From positions 7,253 to 24,667 of the forward strand of contig JAAVEX010000013.1 in assembly GCA_014801065.1 (NCBI GenBank): a DNA stretch of 17,415 bases, written 5' to 3'. Of the stretch, positions 8,241 to 14,486 are shown in pieces. The position numbers were made by a program, and so were the translations under genes. A model generated the notes under the pieces. The model had not been told where the DNA came from. It searched no databases and was given only the letters and a program-made list of their open reading frames with translations. Source of the stretch: Barnesiella sp. Lineage in GTDB: Bacteria; Bacteroidota; Bacteroidia; Bacteroidales; Muribaculaceae. Numbering within the stretch: the first letter of the stretch is position 1; each line of letters begins with the position of its first letter.

Positions 8241-8999
8241 ATGAAAGCAGAACGGACCATGACCTATTTTATCAGCGATCTCCATATCGGAGCTTCGTAT
8301 ATCCCCGACTCTCATGCCCATCAACGCATGATTGCCGACTGGTTGCGTTCGATCGCTCCCACAGCAAAAACGCTTTATCTATTAGGAGATATTCTTGATT
8401 TCTGGTATGAATACCGAACGGTGGTGCCTCGCGGATACACCCGATTTTTCGGCGCACTGGCCGATCTGGCCGACCGGGGAGTGGAAATAATATGGTTTAA
8501 GGGCAACCACGATATATGGATATTTGACTATCTCCCAAAGGAGATCGGGCTTAAGGTGGTCGACGGGCTGCTCGACAAGACTATCGATGGCCATCGATTT
8601 GTCATGGAGCATGGCGACGGTGTCGGTGAACCCCGTCGGTCCTACCGGCTGCTTCGCGCTCTTTTCAGAAACCGCTTTGCTCAATGGCTTTATGCGGGAA
8701 TCCATCCGCGATGGACAGTTGGGTTTGCTCACGGGTGGTCGCACCATAGCCGCAAACATGGCCAACAGTCTACCTCGACACAACTAAATGACTCCGATCC
8801 GCTGGTAAGATTTGCGCTCGACTACATGGATCGCAACGGACATGTCGACTTCTTCATTTTCGGACATCGCCACATCATGACCGAACAGACCATTGCCTCA
8901 AACACAAAACTGATACTGCTTGGCGACGGGTTCAACCACTTCTCTTACGGCGTGTGGGACGGATCGAAATTCTCACTGAAATCATTCAAATCCGACTGA
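8241..8999 (+). CDS. UDP-2,3-diacylglucosamine diphosphatase family phosphoesterase (LpxH-type)
   Basis: This is a metallophosphoesterase of the LpxH type, which hydrolyses UDP-2,3-diacylglucosamine to lipid X and UMP in lipid A synthesis at the inner membrane's cytoplasmic face. All calcineurin-like metal-binding motifs are present: D13 and H15 in SDLHIG, D50 in LLGDILDFW, N89 and H90 in KGNHDIW, H124 in MEHGDG, and H209 and H211 in FGHRH. At 252 residues it matches the Bacteroidota members. Two starts are possible, the ATG at 8241 and an in-frame ATG at 8259, six codons later and just before TYFISDLH. The second also gives a normal protein, and neither has a clear Shine-Dalgarno sequence. 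The assignment to lpxH itself over a related phosphoesterase is likely but not certain. Confidence 0.85.
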   Translation: MKAERTMTYFISDLHIGASYIPDSHAHQRMIADWLRSIAPTAKTLYLLGDILDFWYEYRTVVPRGYTRFFGALADLADRGVEIIWFKGNHDIWIFDYLPKEIGLKVVDGLLDKTIDGHRFVMEHGDGVGEPRRSYRLLRALFRNRFAQWLYAGIHPRWTVGFAHGWSHHSRKHGQQSTSTQLNDSDPLVRFALDYMDRNGHVDFFIFGHRHIMTEQTIASNTKLILLGDGFNHFSYGVWDGSKFSLKSFKSD

Positions 9000-9156
9000 T
9001 TTTCTAAAATTAACTTTACTTAACAAATACCATTCCCTCTGCCCGCCAAACCAAAGTCCACAATCTCAACCATTTATATCGCGGACTAAAAAACACTCTC
9101 ATAAAACAATGTTGCATAACATATAAAAAGATTCGCCATAAGTACTTTTTTAAGGA
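9000..9156. other. AT-rich gene-free spacer after the lpxH-like gene
   Basis: No ORF worth calling lies on either strand here. The only structure seen is the short dyad ATGTTGCATAACAT at 9109-9122. The stretch is AT-rich and leads into the promoter at 9157. The rest of the gap to 9324 is covered by the entries that follow. Confidence 0.5.
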
Positions 9157-9164
9157 TATCTTTG
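9157..9164 (+). promoter_or_regulatory. -7 promoter element TATCTTTG (upstream copy)
   Basis: This is an exact match to TAnnTTTG. A TTCG at 9132-9135 sits about 21 bases upstream, only a weak -33. Transcription from here would reach a strong terminator within about 90 nt, well before any gene. Confidence 0.45.
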
Positions 9165-9170
9165 CAACAC

Positions 9171-9255
9171 GAAACTAAAACAATCTTTTTTTACCTTAGA
9201 AATTGTACCTATTGGAAACTCATAAAAAGGGACTATGCGAGTAGTCCCTTTTTAT
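9171..9255 (+). ncRNA. Candidate small RNA (promoter-to-terminator unit without ORF)
   Basis: A transcript starting about 7 nt after the TATCTTTG element at 9157-9164 and ending at the hairpin 9222-9255 would be about 85 nt. It holds no plausible ORF. Its 5' half has a weak ACAAT (9180-9184) / ATTGT (9202-9206) pairing, and the rest is mostly single-stranded before the terminator stem. It resembles no RNA family I recognise. It may equally be a spurious promoter upstream of a terminator that serves the lpxH transcript. Confidence 0.25.
9222..9255 (+). terminator. Perfect 14-bp intrinsic terminator (possibly bidirectional)
   Basis: ATAAAAAGGGACTA (9222-9235) pairs perfectly with TAGTCCCTTTTTAT (9242-9255) around the 6-nt loop TGCGAG. 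Symmetric A and T tracts let it act on either strand. On + it would end the DUF59-lpxH transcript or the candidate small RNA. Confidence 0.8.
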
Positions 9256-9270
9256 CTTCTTAAAAATGAC

Positions 9271-9278
9271 TATCTTTG
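9271..9278 (+). promoter_or_regulatory. -7 promoter element TATCTTTG of the DUF2007 gene
   Basis: This is a second exact TAnnTTTG match, identical to the one at 9157 and directly after the terminator. The upstream T-run of the terminator (9249-9253) lies at about the -33 spacing. The gene's ATG follows at 9325, giving a leader of about 40 nt. Confidence 0.48.
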
Positions 9279-9324
9279 TCATTCCTAAAAGGAATTTAAA
9301 ACACCTACACAATAATCGAAACAA

Positions 9325-9579
9325 ATGGCCCTCACCTATAATAAAAACGAAGACGAAATAGTGCCTTGCAAAGAGTTTAGTCTTGATGCCGAGGCGCGGC
9401 TTGCAGAGTCCTTCCTGAAAAATGAAGGAATATCATGTTTCATAGAGAGCGACTTTTTCTCCACGATCTATCCTATGCCCTTCGGCAGCCCGCTCGGCGG
9501 AGCGCGCCTGATGGTTAAGAACCGCGATCTCGAACGTGCCCGCCAATTGATCGACTCTCTGAATCTCGAAGGATTCTGA
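9325..9579 (+). CDS. DUF2007 domain protein (putative signal-transducing protein family)
   Basis: This is a small 84-residue soluble protein. Residues about 15-80 form a DUF2007-like domain, with a beta-alpha-beta pattern similar to a degenerate PII/ACT-like fold: EFSLDAEARLAESFLKNEGI, then CFIES, then a loop rich in Pro and Gly, then the closing ARLMVKNRDLERARQLIDSL. The family is common in Bacteroidota and has no established function despite its 'signal transducing' name. It has its own promoter element at 9271 and ends 159 bp before the glutamine synthetase gene. A regulatory link between them is possible, but nothing in the sequence demonstrates it. Confidence 0.8.
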   Translation: MALTYNKNEDEIVPCKEFSLDAEARLAESFLKNEGISCFIESDFFSTIYPMPFGSPLGGARLMVKNRDLERARQLIDSLNLEGF

Positions 9580-9738
9580 CTTTATTCAGTCAAAACCGTT
9601 ATAAAGATAAATAAGCAGGTGTTTAATTAATATTATACGCAAGCTTAGCGACTGAACGGCAACCTGAAATTGACAAAAAAGAAACCGCACATATATTCAA
9701 ACAGTTTCTAAATTCAAACTATAGTTACACTCAACAAT

Positions 9739-11250
9739 ATGAACACAAAATACAGCCTGAGCAACAACCTCTTGGTCCGATCGCTTCAGAAGCCTTCTGA
9801 GATGTTTACGAAAGAAGACATCATACGCTATGTGACTGACAACGATATCCGTATGGTCAACTTCATGTATCCTGCGGCCGACGGTCGGCTGAAAACACTT
9901 AATTTCGTGGTCAACGACCGCGAATACCTCGACACCATTCTGAGCTACGGCGAACGAGTAGACGGGTCGAGCCTGTTCACCCACATCGATCCGGCCAACA
10001 GCGATCTCTATGTGATCCCTCGATTCCGCACGGCTTTTCTCGATCCTTTCGCAAAGCAACCCACCGTCACTCTGCTTTGCACTTTTTTCGACAAAGATGG
10101 CAACCGACTGGCTGATTCGCCGGATTATACTCTCGAAAAAGCATCAACGATTTTTTCCGACACCACGTCGCTTCGACTGGAAGCAATGGGTGAGCTGGAA
10201 TTTTATGTCATAGCTCCTGTGACCGATTCATTTACAGCCACTGACCAGCGCGGCTATCACGAATCGGCACCGTTCGCAAAATTCAACGACTTCCGCACTA
10301 TCTGCATGAGCCGTATCGCTGCTACAGGCGGCGAAATCAAATATGGACATTCCGAGGTGGGCAATTTCACCATCGAAGGCATGACCTATGAGCAGAACGA
10401 AATAGAGTTCCTGCCGGTTGAAGCCAACCGCGCCGCCGAGCAGCTGATGCTGGCCAAATGGGTGATCCGCAACACCGCACGCGAGATGGGCTACAACGTC
10501 ACTTTCGCACCGAAAATCACCACCGGCAAAGCCGGATCGGGGCTCCATATCCACATGCGACTCACCGATATCGCTACGGGGCGCAACGTGATGCTTGACC
10601 CAAACGGAACCCTATCCGACAATGCCCGCCGTCTGATTGCAGGCCTTCTGACCTCGGCACGTTCACTGACAGCTTTTGGCAATGCCAACCCCACGAGCTA
10701 TTTCCGCCTCGTGCCGCATCAAGAAGCCCCCACTAATATCTGCTGGGGCGACCGCAACCGTTCGGTGCTTGTCCGTGTGCCTCTCGGATGGACCTCCAGC
10801 AAAGATATGTGTGCATCCGTCAATCCCGGTTCGAAAGCTTCCTGCCCGCCGCTGAGCGGCCGACAGACCATTGAAATACGCTCGGCCGACTGCTCTGCCA
10901 ACGTCTATCTGCTTCTTGCCGCTATCGCCGTGGCCGCACGGCGCGGATGGCAACTCCCCGATGCTCTCACAATAGCCCAAGAGACTTACGTGGATGTCGA
11001 CATTCATAAACCCGAAAATGCAGCAAGACTCGAAGCGCTCAACCACCTGCCGGCTTCGTGCAGCGAATCGGCCGACGCTCTTGAAGCCGATAAATTTGCC
11101 TACGAGGAATTCGGAGTATTCTCGCCTCAGCTCGTCGAATCGACCATACAGTCGCTCAGAACCTTTGATGATGCCAAACTCCGCTCCGAGATCAAGAGCA
11201 ATCCGGAACTTCTCGCCCAATTAGTGAATCGCTTCATCAACTGCGGTTAA
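9739..11250 (+). CDS. Glutamine synthetase family protein (class I-type)
   Basis: This probably makes glutamine from glutamate, ammonia and ATP in the cytoplasm. The 503 residues divide into a beta-grasp N-terminal domain (about 25-115) and a catalytic domain (about 125-480). Metal and substrate blocks are present: E152 and E154 in GELEFYV, E221 and E223 in YEQNEIEF, H270 in GKAGSGLHIHM, the NPTSYFRLVPHQEAPTN block near 317-333, the NRSVLVRVP block, and E379 and R381 in IEIRSADCSAN. The usual LVPGYEAP is LVPHQEAP here, which I recall from other Bacteroidales members. The NLYDLP-type adenylylation motif is not seen. The start at 9739 gives the ~20-residue N-terminal tail typical of relatives; M22 is an alternative. 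Other activities of the family, such as gamma-glutamyl amine ligases, are less likely. Confidence 0.87.
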   Translation: MNTKYSLSNNLLVRSLQKPSEMFTKEDIIRYVTDNDIRMVNFMYPAADGRLKTLNFVVNDREYLDTILSYGERVDGSSLFTHIDPANSDLYVIPRFRTAFLDPFAKQPTVTLLCTFFDKDGNRLADSPDYTLEKASTIFSDTTSLRLEAMGELEFYVIAPVTDSFTATDQRGYHESAPFAKFNDFRTICMSRIAATGGEIKYGHSEVGNFTIEGMTYEQNEIEFLPVEANRAAEQLMLAKWVIRNTAREMGYNVTFAPKITTGKAGSGLHIHMRLTDIATGRNVMLDPNGTLSDNARRLIAGLLTSARSLTAFGNANPTSYFRLVPHQEAPTNICWGDRNRSVLVRVPLGWTSSKDMCASVNPGSKASCPPLSGRQTIEIRSADCSANVYLLLAAIAVAARRGWQLPDALTIAQETYVDVDIHKPENAARLEALNHLPASCSESADALEADKFAYEEFGVFSPQLVESTIQSLRTFDDAKLRSEIKSNPELLAQLVNRFINCG

Positions 11251-11296
11251 TAAACTGTTTAAATTCAAATAGTAAGACTTTCAACACACATATACA

Positions 11297-11332
11297 GCAG
11301 CGGGGTGTCCTGATAATCGGACACCCCGCTGC
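11297..11332. terminator. Hairpin between convergent genes (bidirectional terminator)
   Basis: GCAGCGGGGTGTCC (11297-11310) pairs perfectly with GGACACCCCGCTGC (11319-11332) over 14 bp with an 8-nt loop. It lies 47 bp after the glutamine synthetase stop and 18 bp beyond the stop of the minus-strand redoxin gene. T-tracts are poor on both sides, but stem strength and position support termination of both transcripts. Confidence 0.7.
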
Positions 11333-11350
11333 GTTCATTTGCTGAATAGA

Positions 11351-11842
11351 TCATTTAGTCAGCAAAGCAATCTGTTCAATAGTTGGATTTACTGCCACTA
11401 TCACGCCATTACGGTCGAGTAGATACGATTTCATACCGCTTTCCAGTGAATATTTGCGGATAATGTCGCTCTTGCACTGTGGCTCAACATTGAATTGCGA
11501 TTCGTTTTTTAGACCGTCTCGTCGCACTATCTCACGAAAGAGCTTCTGATTGTCGTCGAAATTAACCGACACGAGACCAATCCGTTCATCTCCGGCGCTT
11601 TCAACATACTGCTCATAAAGATTGGCAGCCATGCGTGAACCGGCATCACGCGATGCCCAAAAATTCACTATCACAAAGCGTCCCTGCATATCCGACGGCG
11701 AAACGGTAGTTCCATCGGATGCCTTCACCTCAAAATGGGGTGCCTTAATGCCTTCTGCGACACTAAACTCACCACCGGTGTTGGCCGACACAGTAAGGAG
11801 AAGAACAACGAACATCGCAATGATCGTCATTGTTTTCTTCAT
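11351..11842 (-). CDS. Secreted TlpA/thioredoxin-like protein lacking the catalytic cysteines
   Basis: This is a 163-residue exported protein. A signal peptide runs to about residue 21 (KK, then a hydrophobic stretch ending LLTVSANTG). The mature part has the AhpC-TSA/TlpA pattern: APHFEVKASDGTTVSPSDMQGRFVIVNFWAS over about 34-64, IGLVSVNFD (88-96) and YLLDRNGVIVAV (140-151). Where TlpA proteins have WCxxCR, the sequence is R65-D-A-G-S-R70, so both active cysteines are replaced (D66 and S69). The region normally holding the cis-proline reads GMKSY, without proline. Only one cysteine (C123) remains. Disulfide exchange is therefore unlikely, and a structural or binding role is inferred. It has its own promoter at 11990-12021 and a leader of about 140 nt. 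Confidence 0.82.
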   Translation of the reverse strand: MKKTMTIIAMFVVLLLTVSANTGGEFSVAEGIKAPHFEVKASDGTTVSPSDMQGRFVIVNFWASRDAGSRMAANLYEQYVESAGDERIGLVSVNFDDNQKLFREIVRRDGLKNESQFNVEPQCKSDIIRKYSLESGMKSYLLDRNGVIVAVNPTIEQIALLTK

Positions 11843-12145
11843 ACTTGTATTATTACATTAAACATATAAGGACCATCCGGTGGCATCCGCCGTTGTTCAC
11901 CAACTGCCTGATCGCTCCCTTCAGAGCCCCGCCGATTTTCGGCTTTTATATCCCCGACTCTTCGGAGATTCTCATTACTTATAACACCACAAAAGTAGAA
12001 AGTTTTCACTCCACGGGCAAATTTTCACTCGGCAACACCCCGTTTCCCCCCGGTCAAACCGACGAGAAACCGCTCCATAAGTTGGATTCAAGCGTTATGT
12101 TAAATTTGGTTAAGTGGGCGTTTCTCACCCCCCAGATTTTCAATT
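11843..12145. other. Gene-free spacer with the redoxin leader
   Basis: Between the two minus-strand genes I see no credible coding frame. It contains the minus-strand promoter at 11990-12021 and, within the transcribed leader, a short hairpin GCCGA (11931-11935) / TCGGC (11939-11943). Read on +, that hairpin is followed by TTTT, but there is no plus-strand gene for it to end. No clear terminator was found after the GldB-like gene. Confidence 0.5.
11990..12021 (-). promoter_or_regulatory. Promoter of the redoxin gene
   Basis: On the minus strand, TTTG (12021-12018) is followed after exactly 20 bases by TACTTTTG (11997-11990), a full match to the Bacteroidota -33/-7 consensus and the best-formed promoter in the window. 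Transcription would begin near 11983. Confidence 0.65.
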
Positions 12146-13129
12146 TTACTCGCCGGAATAGCCTGATTCTACCACAAAACCCTCCTTGCCATAGAGCCTG
12201 CCGTTAAGAATTTCATAGGCTGAAAGACCCGGGTGAGAACCCAAGTAGCTTTTTACCAGCCGATAACCTATCACGCCCCCTATTCTTCCGGGAGTTCTGA
12301 CACCATTAACTACAGCAAACGGTGCAGGAACGACAAGACGTTCCGCGACATTACGATCAATCGAATATAGCGCGCCATCCTCTACCAATCCCCACCATAG
12401 AATCGACTCATTCTCCTCAACCCATTTCGAATCTTCAGGCGTGAGCCCCAGCGCAATATATCCGTCAGTATCATCCACGAGATCAGATATCATTTTCGTC
12501 ACTGCTCCCTCGTAGGCTATCCGCGATGCAACTGTAGAATTTTCCGCATCATCGAATGGAAACTGAGTGCGCACCACTGCTTCAACCACATCGTAGGCTA
12601 TCCGGGAGGGATCTTTCAGTCTACGTTTATACTCGTCGAAGCCGGCATAACCGTCGTAATCACTTCCAAGATAATGGTTAAGCCCGATCATCACCACACT
12701 GTCGCTGACCACCACCGATTGATCGTAGGGCATCACAAACCCTATCATTCTCTTTGGGAATTTCATGGCCGGGAACAGCTTTTCAGCGCGCGATGCCGCC
12801 TTGCCGAGTGTCTGCTCAGCCGCAGTCAGATCGTCCAACCGAGTTTCAATGTCGGGCTGAAACACAGCAACAGCCTGCGAACCAGAAATCATCAGCATCA
12901 GAGAGTCGGGGTCGGAAACGCCGGACACTGCCGAAAAGAAATCAACTACCGGTGCATAAGCTTTTCTTATCGAGTCGCGCTGCGATTCCGTCAGCTTCAC
13001 ATAGTCGCGCGACGCACGGTCGAATCGCTCCACTGTAAATTTCCGGAGATCGCCATCGTCCGAACGGTTCGCACATCCCATGATCAAAACCGTCAACACA
13101 CAAGCCGATATGTACTTTATTATCTTCAT
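12146..13129 (-). CDS. GldB-like outer-membrane lipoprotein
   Basis: This is a predicted lipoprotein of about 327 residues. The start at 13129 gives MKIIKYISACVLTVLIMGC, a lipoprotein signal peptide with lipobox cysteine at residue 19. The frame stays open upstream to 13225, but that would bury the signal. After the cysteine comes ANRSDDGD, an acidic stretch resembling the lipoprotein surface-export signals of Bacteroidota. The mature part resembles gliding-motility lipoprotein GldB. Shared features include the early VERFDRA segment, the central RMIGFVMPYDQSVVV and IGLNHYLG stretches, WVEENESILWWGLVEDGALYS, VPAPFAV and the closing PGRIGGVIGYRLVKSYL. GldB homologues are widespread in non-gliding Bacteroidota, where their job is unclear. 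No type IX secretion or other gld genes are in this window. The start could be very close to its promoter. Confidence 0.8.
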   Translation of the reverse strand: MKIIKYISACVLTVLIMGCANRSDDGDLRKFTVERFDRASRDYVKLTESQRDSIRKAYAPVVDFFSAVSGVSDPDSLMLMISGSQAVAVFQPDIETRLDDLTAAEQTLGKAASRAEKLFPAMKFPKRMIGFVMPYDQSVVVSDSVVMIGLNHYLGSDYDGYAGFDEYKRRLKDPSRIAYDVVEAVVRTQFPFDDAENSTVASRIAYEGAVTKMISDLVDDTDGYIALGLTPEDSKWVEENESILWWGLVEDGALYSIDRNVAERLVVPAPFAVVNGVRTPGRIGGVIGYRLVKSYLGSHPGLSAYEILNGRLYGKEGFVVESGYSGE

Positions 13130-13138
13130 TTCACTAAA

Positions 13139-13146
13139 CAAATTTA
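13139..13146 (-). promoter_or_regulatory. Possible -7 element of the GldB-like gene
   Basis: Read on the minus strand, TAAATTTG (13146 to 13139) matches TAnnTTTG just 10 bp before the chosen start codon. If it is used, the leader would be only a few nucleotides. No -33 partner is visible. Confidence 0.28.
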
Positions 13147-13219
13147 CACATTTATTCGTCATTCTGTCTTTATTCATCGAATTTATTCTAAAATTTGTAC
13201 ATCTTTTCGTAATTTTGTC
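13140..13219. repeat. Imperfect direct repeat in the divergent gldB-like/amidase spacer
   Basis: Bases 13140-13168 and 13191-13219 match at 23 of 29 positions with an offset of 51 bp. The second copy carries the amidase -7 element and the first carries the possible gldB-like -7 element on the other strand. TTTATTC also occurs three times here (13151, 13169 and 13182). It could be regulator binding sites, or chance in AT-rich DNA. Confidence 0.35.
13210..13217 (+). promoter_or_regulatory. -7 element of the amidase-MCE operon
   Basis: TAATTTTG matches TAnnTTTG 49 bp before the amidase ATG at 13267, and the same octamer is used upstream of rpoD. A good -33 at the normal spacing is not seen; a TTTG at 13194-13197 is too close. 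Confidence 0.48.
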
Positions 13220-13266
13220 ACACATTCCACATCTTTTATATAATAGACAACAAACCGGACCGCCTA

Positions 13267-14445
13267 ATGATCAAATCAATCATCAATCCGATCAGAGCAT
13301 CACTGAAAGCGCTACTCCTTGCCTCCGCGCTCCTGTGTGTGTCCATTCCGGGCACAGCCAAGGAATTTGTGGTGGTCATTGATGCCGGCCATGGTGGGAA
13401 AGACAGTGGTGCGCTTGGAAAGACATCGAAAGAAAAAAATATAAATCTGGCTGTGGCGCGCAAGCTCGGCGATGAGATCGCATCACGGTTCAAAGACACG
13501 AAAGTGGTCTACACACGCACCAACGACGTGTTTGTCACCATCAAGGGGCGCATGGACAAGGCCAAAGCCGTAAAAGCCGACCTGTTCATTTCACTCCACT
13601 GCAACTCAGCAGCTCTGGAAAATCCACGACGTTCGTCGCTCTCGGGCACATCGGTGTTCGTTTTGGGCACTAACAACGCTAACGACAACATCGACCTGGC
13701 AATGCGCGAAAATAGCGCCATTCTCCTCGAAGATGACTACAAAACCACCTACAAAGGCTTTGACAACTCGCCTGAGTATTATATTTTCACCGAGATCAAT
13801 CAGTCTAAAATGATGGGCAAAAGCAACTCGATTGCCAATGCCGTTCAGCGGCAGCTCGTGAGCCATGCCGGATTGAAGGACAATCGCGTGAACGAAACCA
13901 GCCGCCTCTGGCTGCTCCTCCACTCCACGATGCCGGCAATTCTGATTGAGCTCGACTTCATCTGCAACCCCGTCAGAGAACAGTTTCTTAATTCGGCAGA
14001 CGGACAGAAAAAAATGGCCCAGGCAATTTGCAACGGAATCCGCGACTATCGGCTTTCGCTTGGCCACTCAGTGGGAAATGCCAAACCATCATCCACCCTC
14101 GCCGACCACACTTCATCCGCTCCCACTCCTCCGGGCAAATCGGCAGCCGGATCAAAGGACAAAGCAAAACCATCCGACAAATCCCCGACCGAAACACCTT
14201 CTGTCAAGAATTCAACAACGGTGTTTAAAATACAATTCCTCTCATCACCTTCAAAACTTCCCGAAGGCTCGCCCAAACTCAAAGGGATAGACCGCTGCGA
14301 AAGCTACCGCGACGGCACTGCCTACAAATACACCTACGGCAGCTATCCCACCATGGAGGCAGCTACAGCCCACCTTAAAGAGATCCGAGCCAAATTTCCT
14401 GATGCCTTCATCATAAAAATGATCGACGGCAAAAGAATAAAATGA
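13267..14445 (+). CDS. Secreted N-acetylmuramoyl-L-alanine amidase with C-terminal SPOR-like domain
   Basis: This 392-residue zinc amidase cuts the bond between muramic acid and the stem peptide of peptidoglycan and acts in the periplasm, as AmiC-type enzymes do in daughter-cell separation. A signal peptide runs to about residue 31 (GTAKE). The Amidase_3 domain covers about 34-265 with all ligands present: H42 in DAGHGG, E56 in SKEKNINL, H111 in SLHCNS and catalytic E229 in ILIELDF. A Ser/Pro/Lys-rich linker (about 270-317) leads to a C-terminal domain of about 73 residues (VFKIQFLSSP and KYTYGSYPTMEAATAHLKEI) that looks like a SPOR domain, which would target denuded septal glycan. Its stop lies 41 bp before the preferred MCE start. 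Confidence 0.92.
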   Translation: MIKSIINPIRASLKALLLASALLCVSIPGTAKEFVVVIDAGHGGKDSGALGKTSKEKNINLAVARKLGDEIASRFKDTKVVYTRTNDVFVTIKGRMDKAKAVKADLFISLHCNSAALENPRRSSLSGTSVFVLGTNNANDNIDLAMRENSAILLEDDYKTTYKGFDNSPEYYIFTEINQSKMMGKSNSIANAVQRQLVSHAGLKDNRVNETSRLWLLLHSTMPAILIELDFICNPVREQFLNSADGQKKMAQAICNGIRDYRLSLGHSVGNAKPSSTLADHTSSAPTPPGKSAAGSKDKAKPSDKSPTETPSVKNSTTVFKIQFLSSPSKLPEGSPKLKGIDRCESYRDGTAYKYTYGSYPTMEAATAHLKEIRAKFPDAFIIKMIDGKRIK

Positions 14446-14486
14446 CCCATCTTAACTATCAAAAAATCAAAACCAACTTCATTTAT

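Noticed and set aside
9109..9122. Palindrome ATGTTGCATAACAT
   Set aside because: Only 5 paired bases with a 4-nt loop, not placed correctly relative to the promoter at 9157; likely chance in AT-rich DNA.
9585..9656. TTCAGTC / GACTGAA inverted pair in the spacer before glutamine synthetase
   Set aside because: Seven bases separated by 58 nt with no further pairing; not above what chance would give.
11830..12207. Plus-strand open frame of 125 codons
   Set aside because: It runs over a spacer, a minus-strand promoter and the end of the GldB-like gene, has no recognisable domain, and has irregular composition.
13130..13225. Upstream extension of the GldB-like gene on the minus strand
   Set aside because: It would place 32 polar residues before a clear lipoprotein signal peptide.
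12674..13243. Plus-strand open frame of 189 codons opposite the GldB-like gene
   Set aside because: It is a frame opposite a well-supported coding sequence, rich in His/Ser/Arg as antisense frames here are, with no family resemblance.
14442..14486. Upstream ATG for the MCE protein overlapping the amidase stop
   Set aside because: It adds a polar stretch not seen in MCE proteins; the ATG at 14487 leads directly into the basic residues and membrane anchor. It remains a possible alternative.
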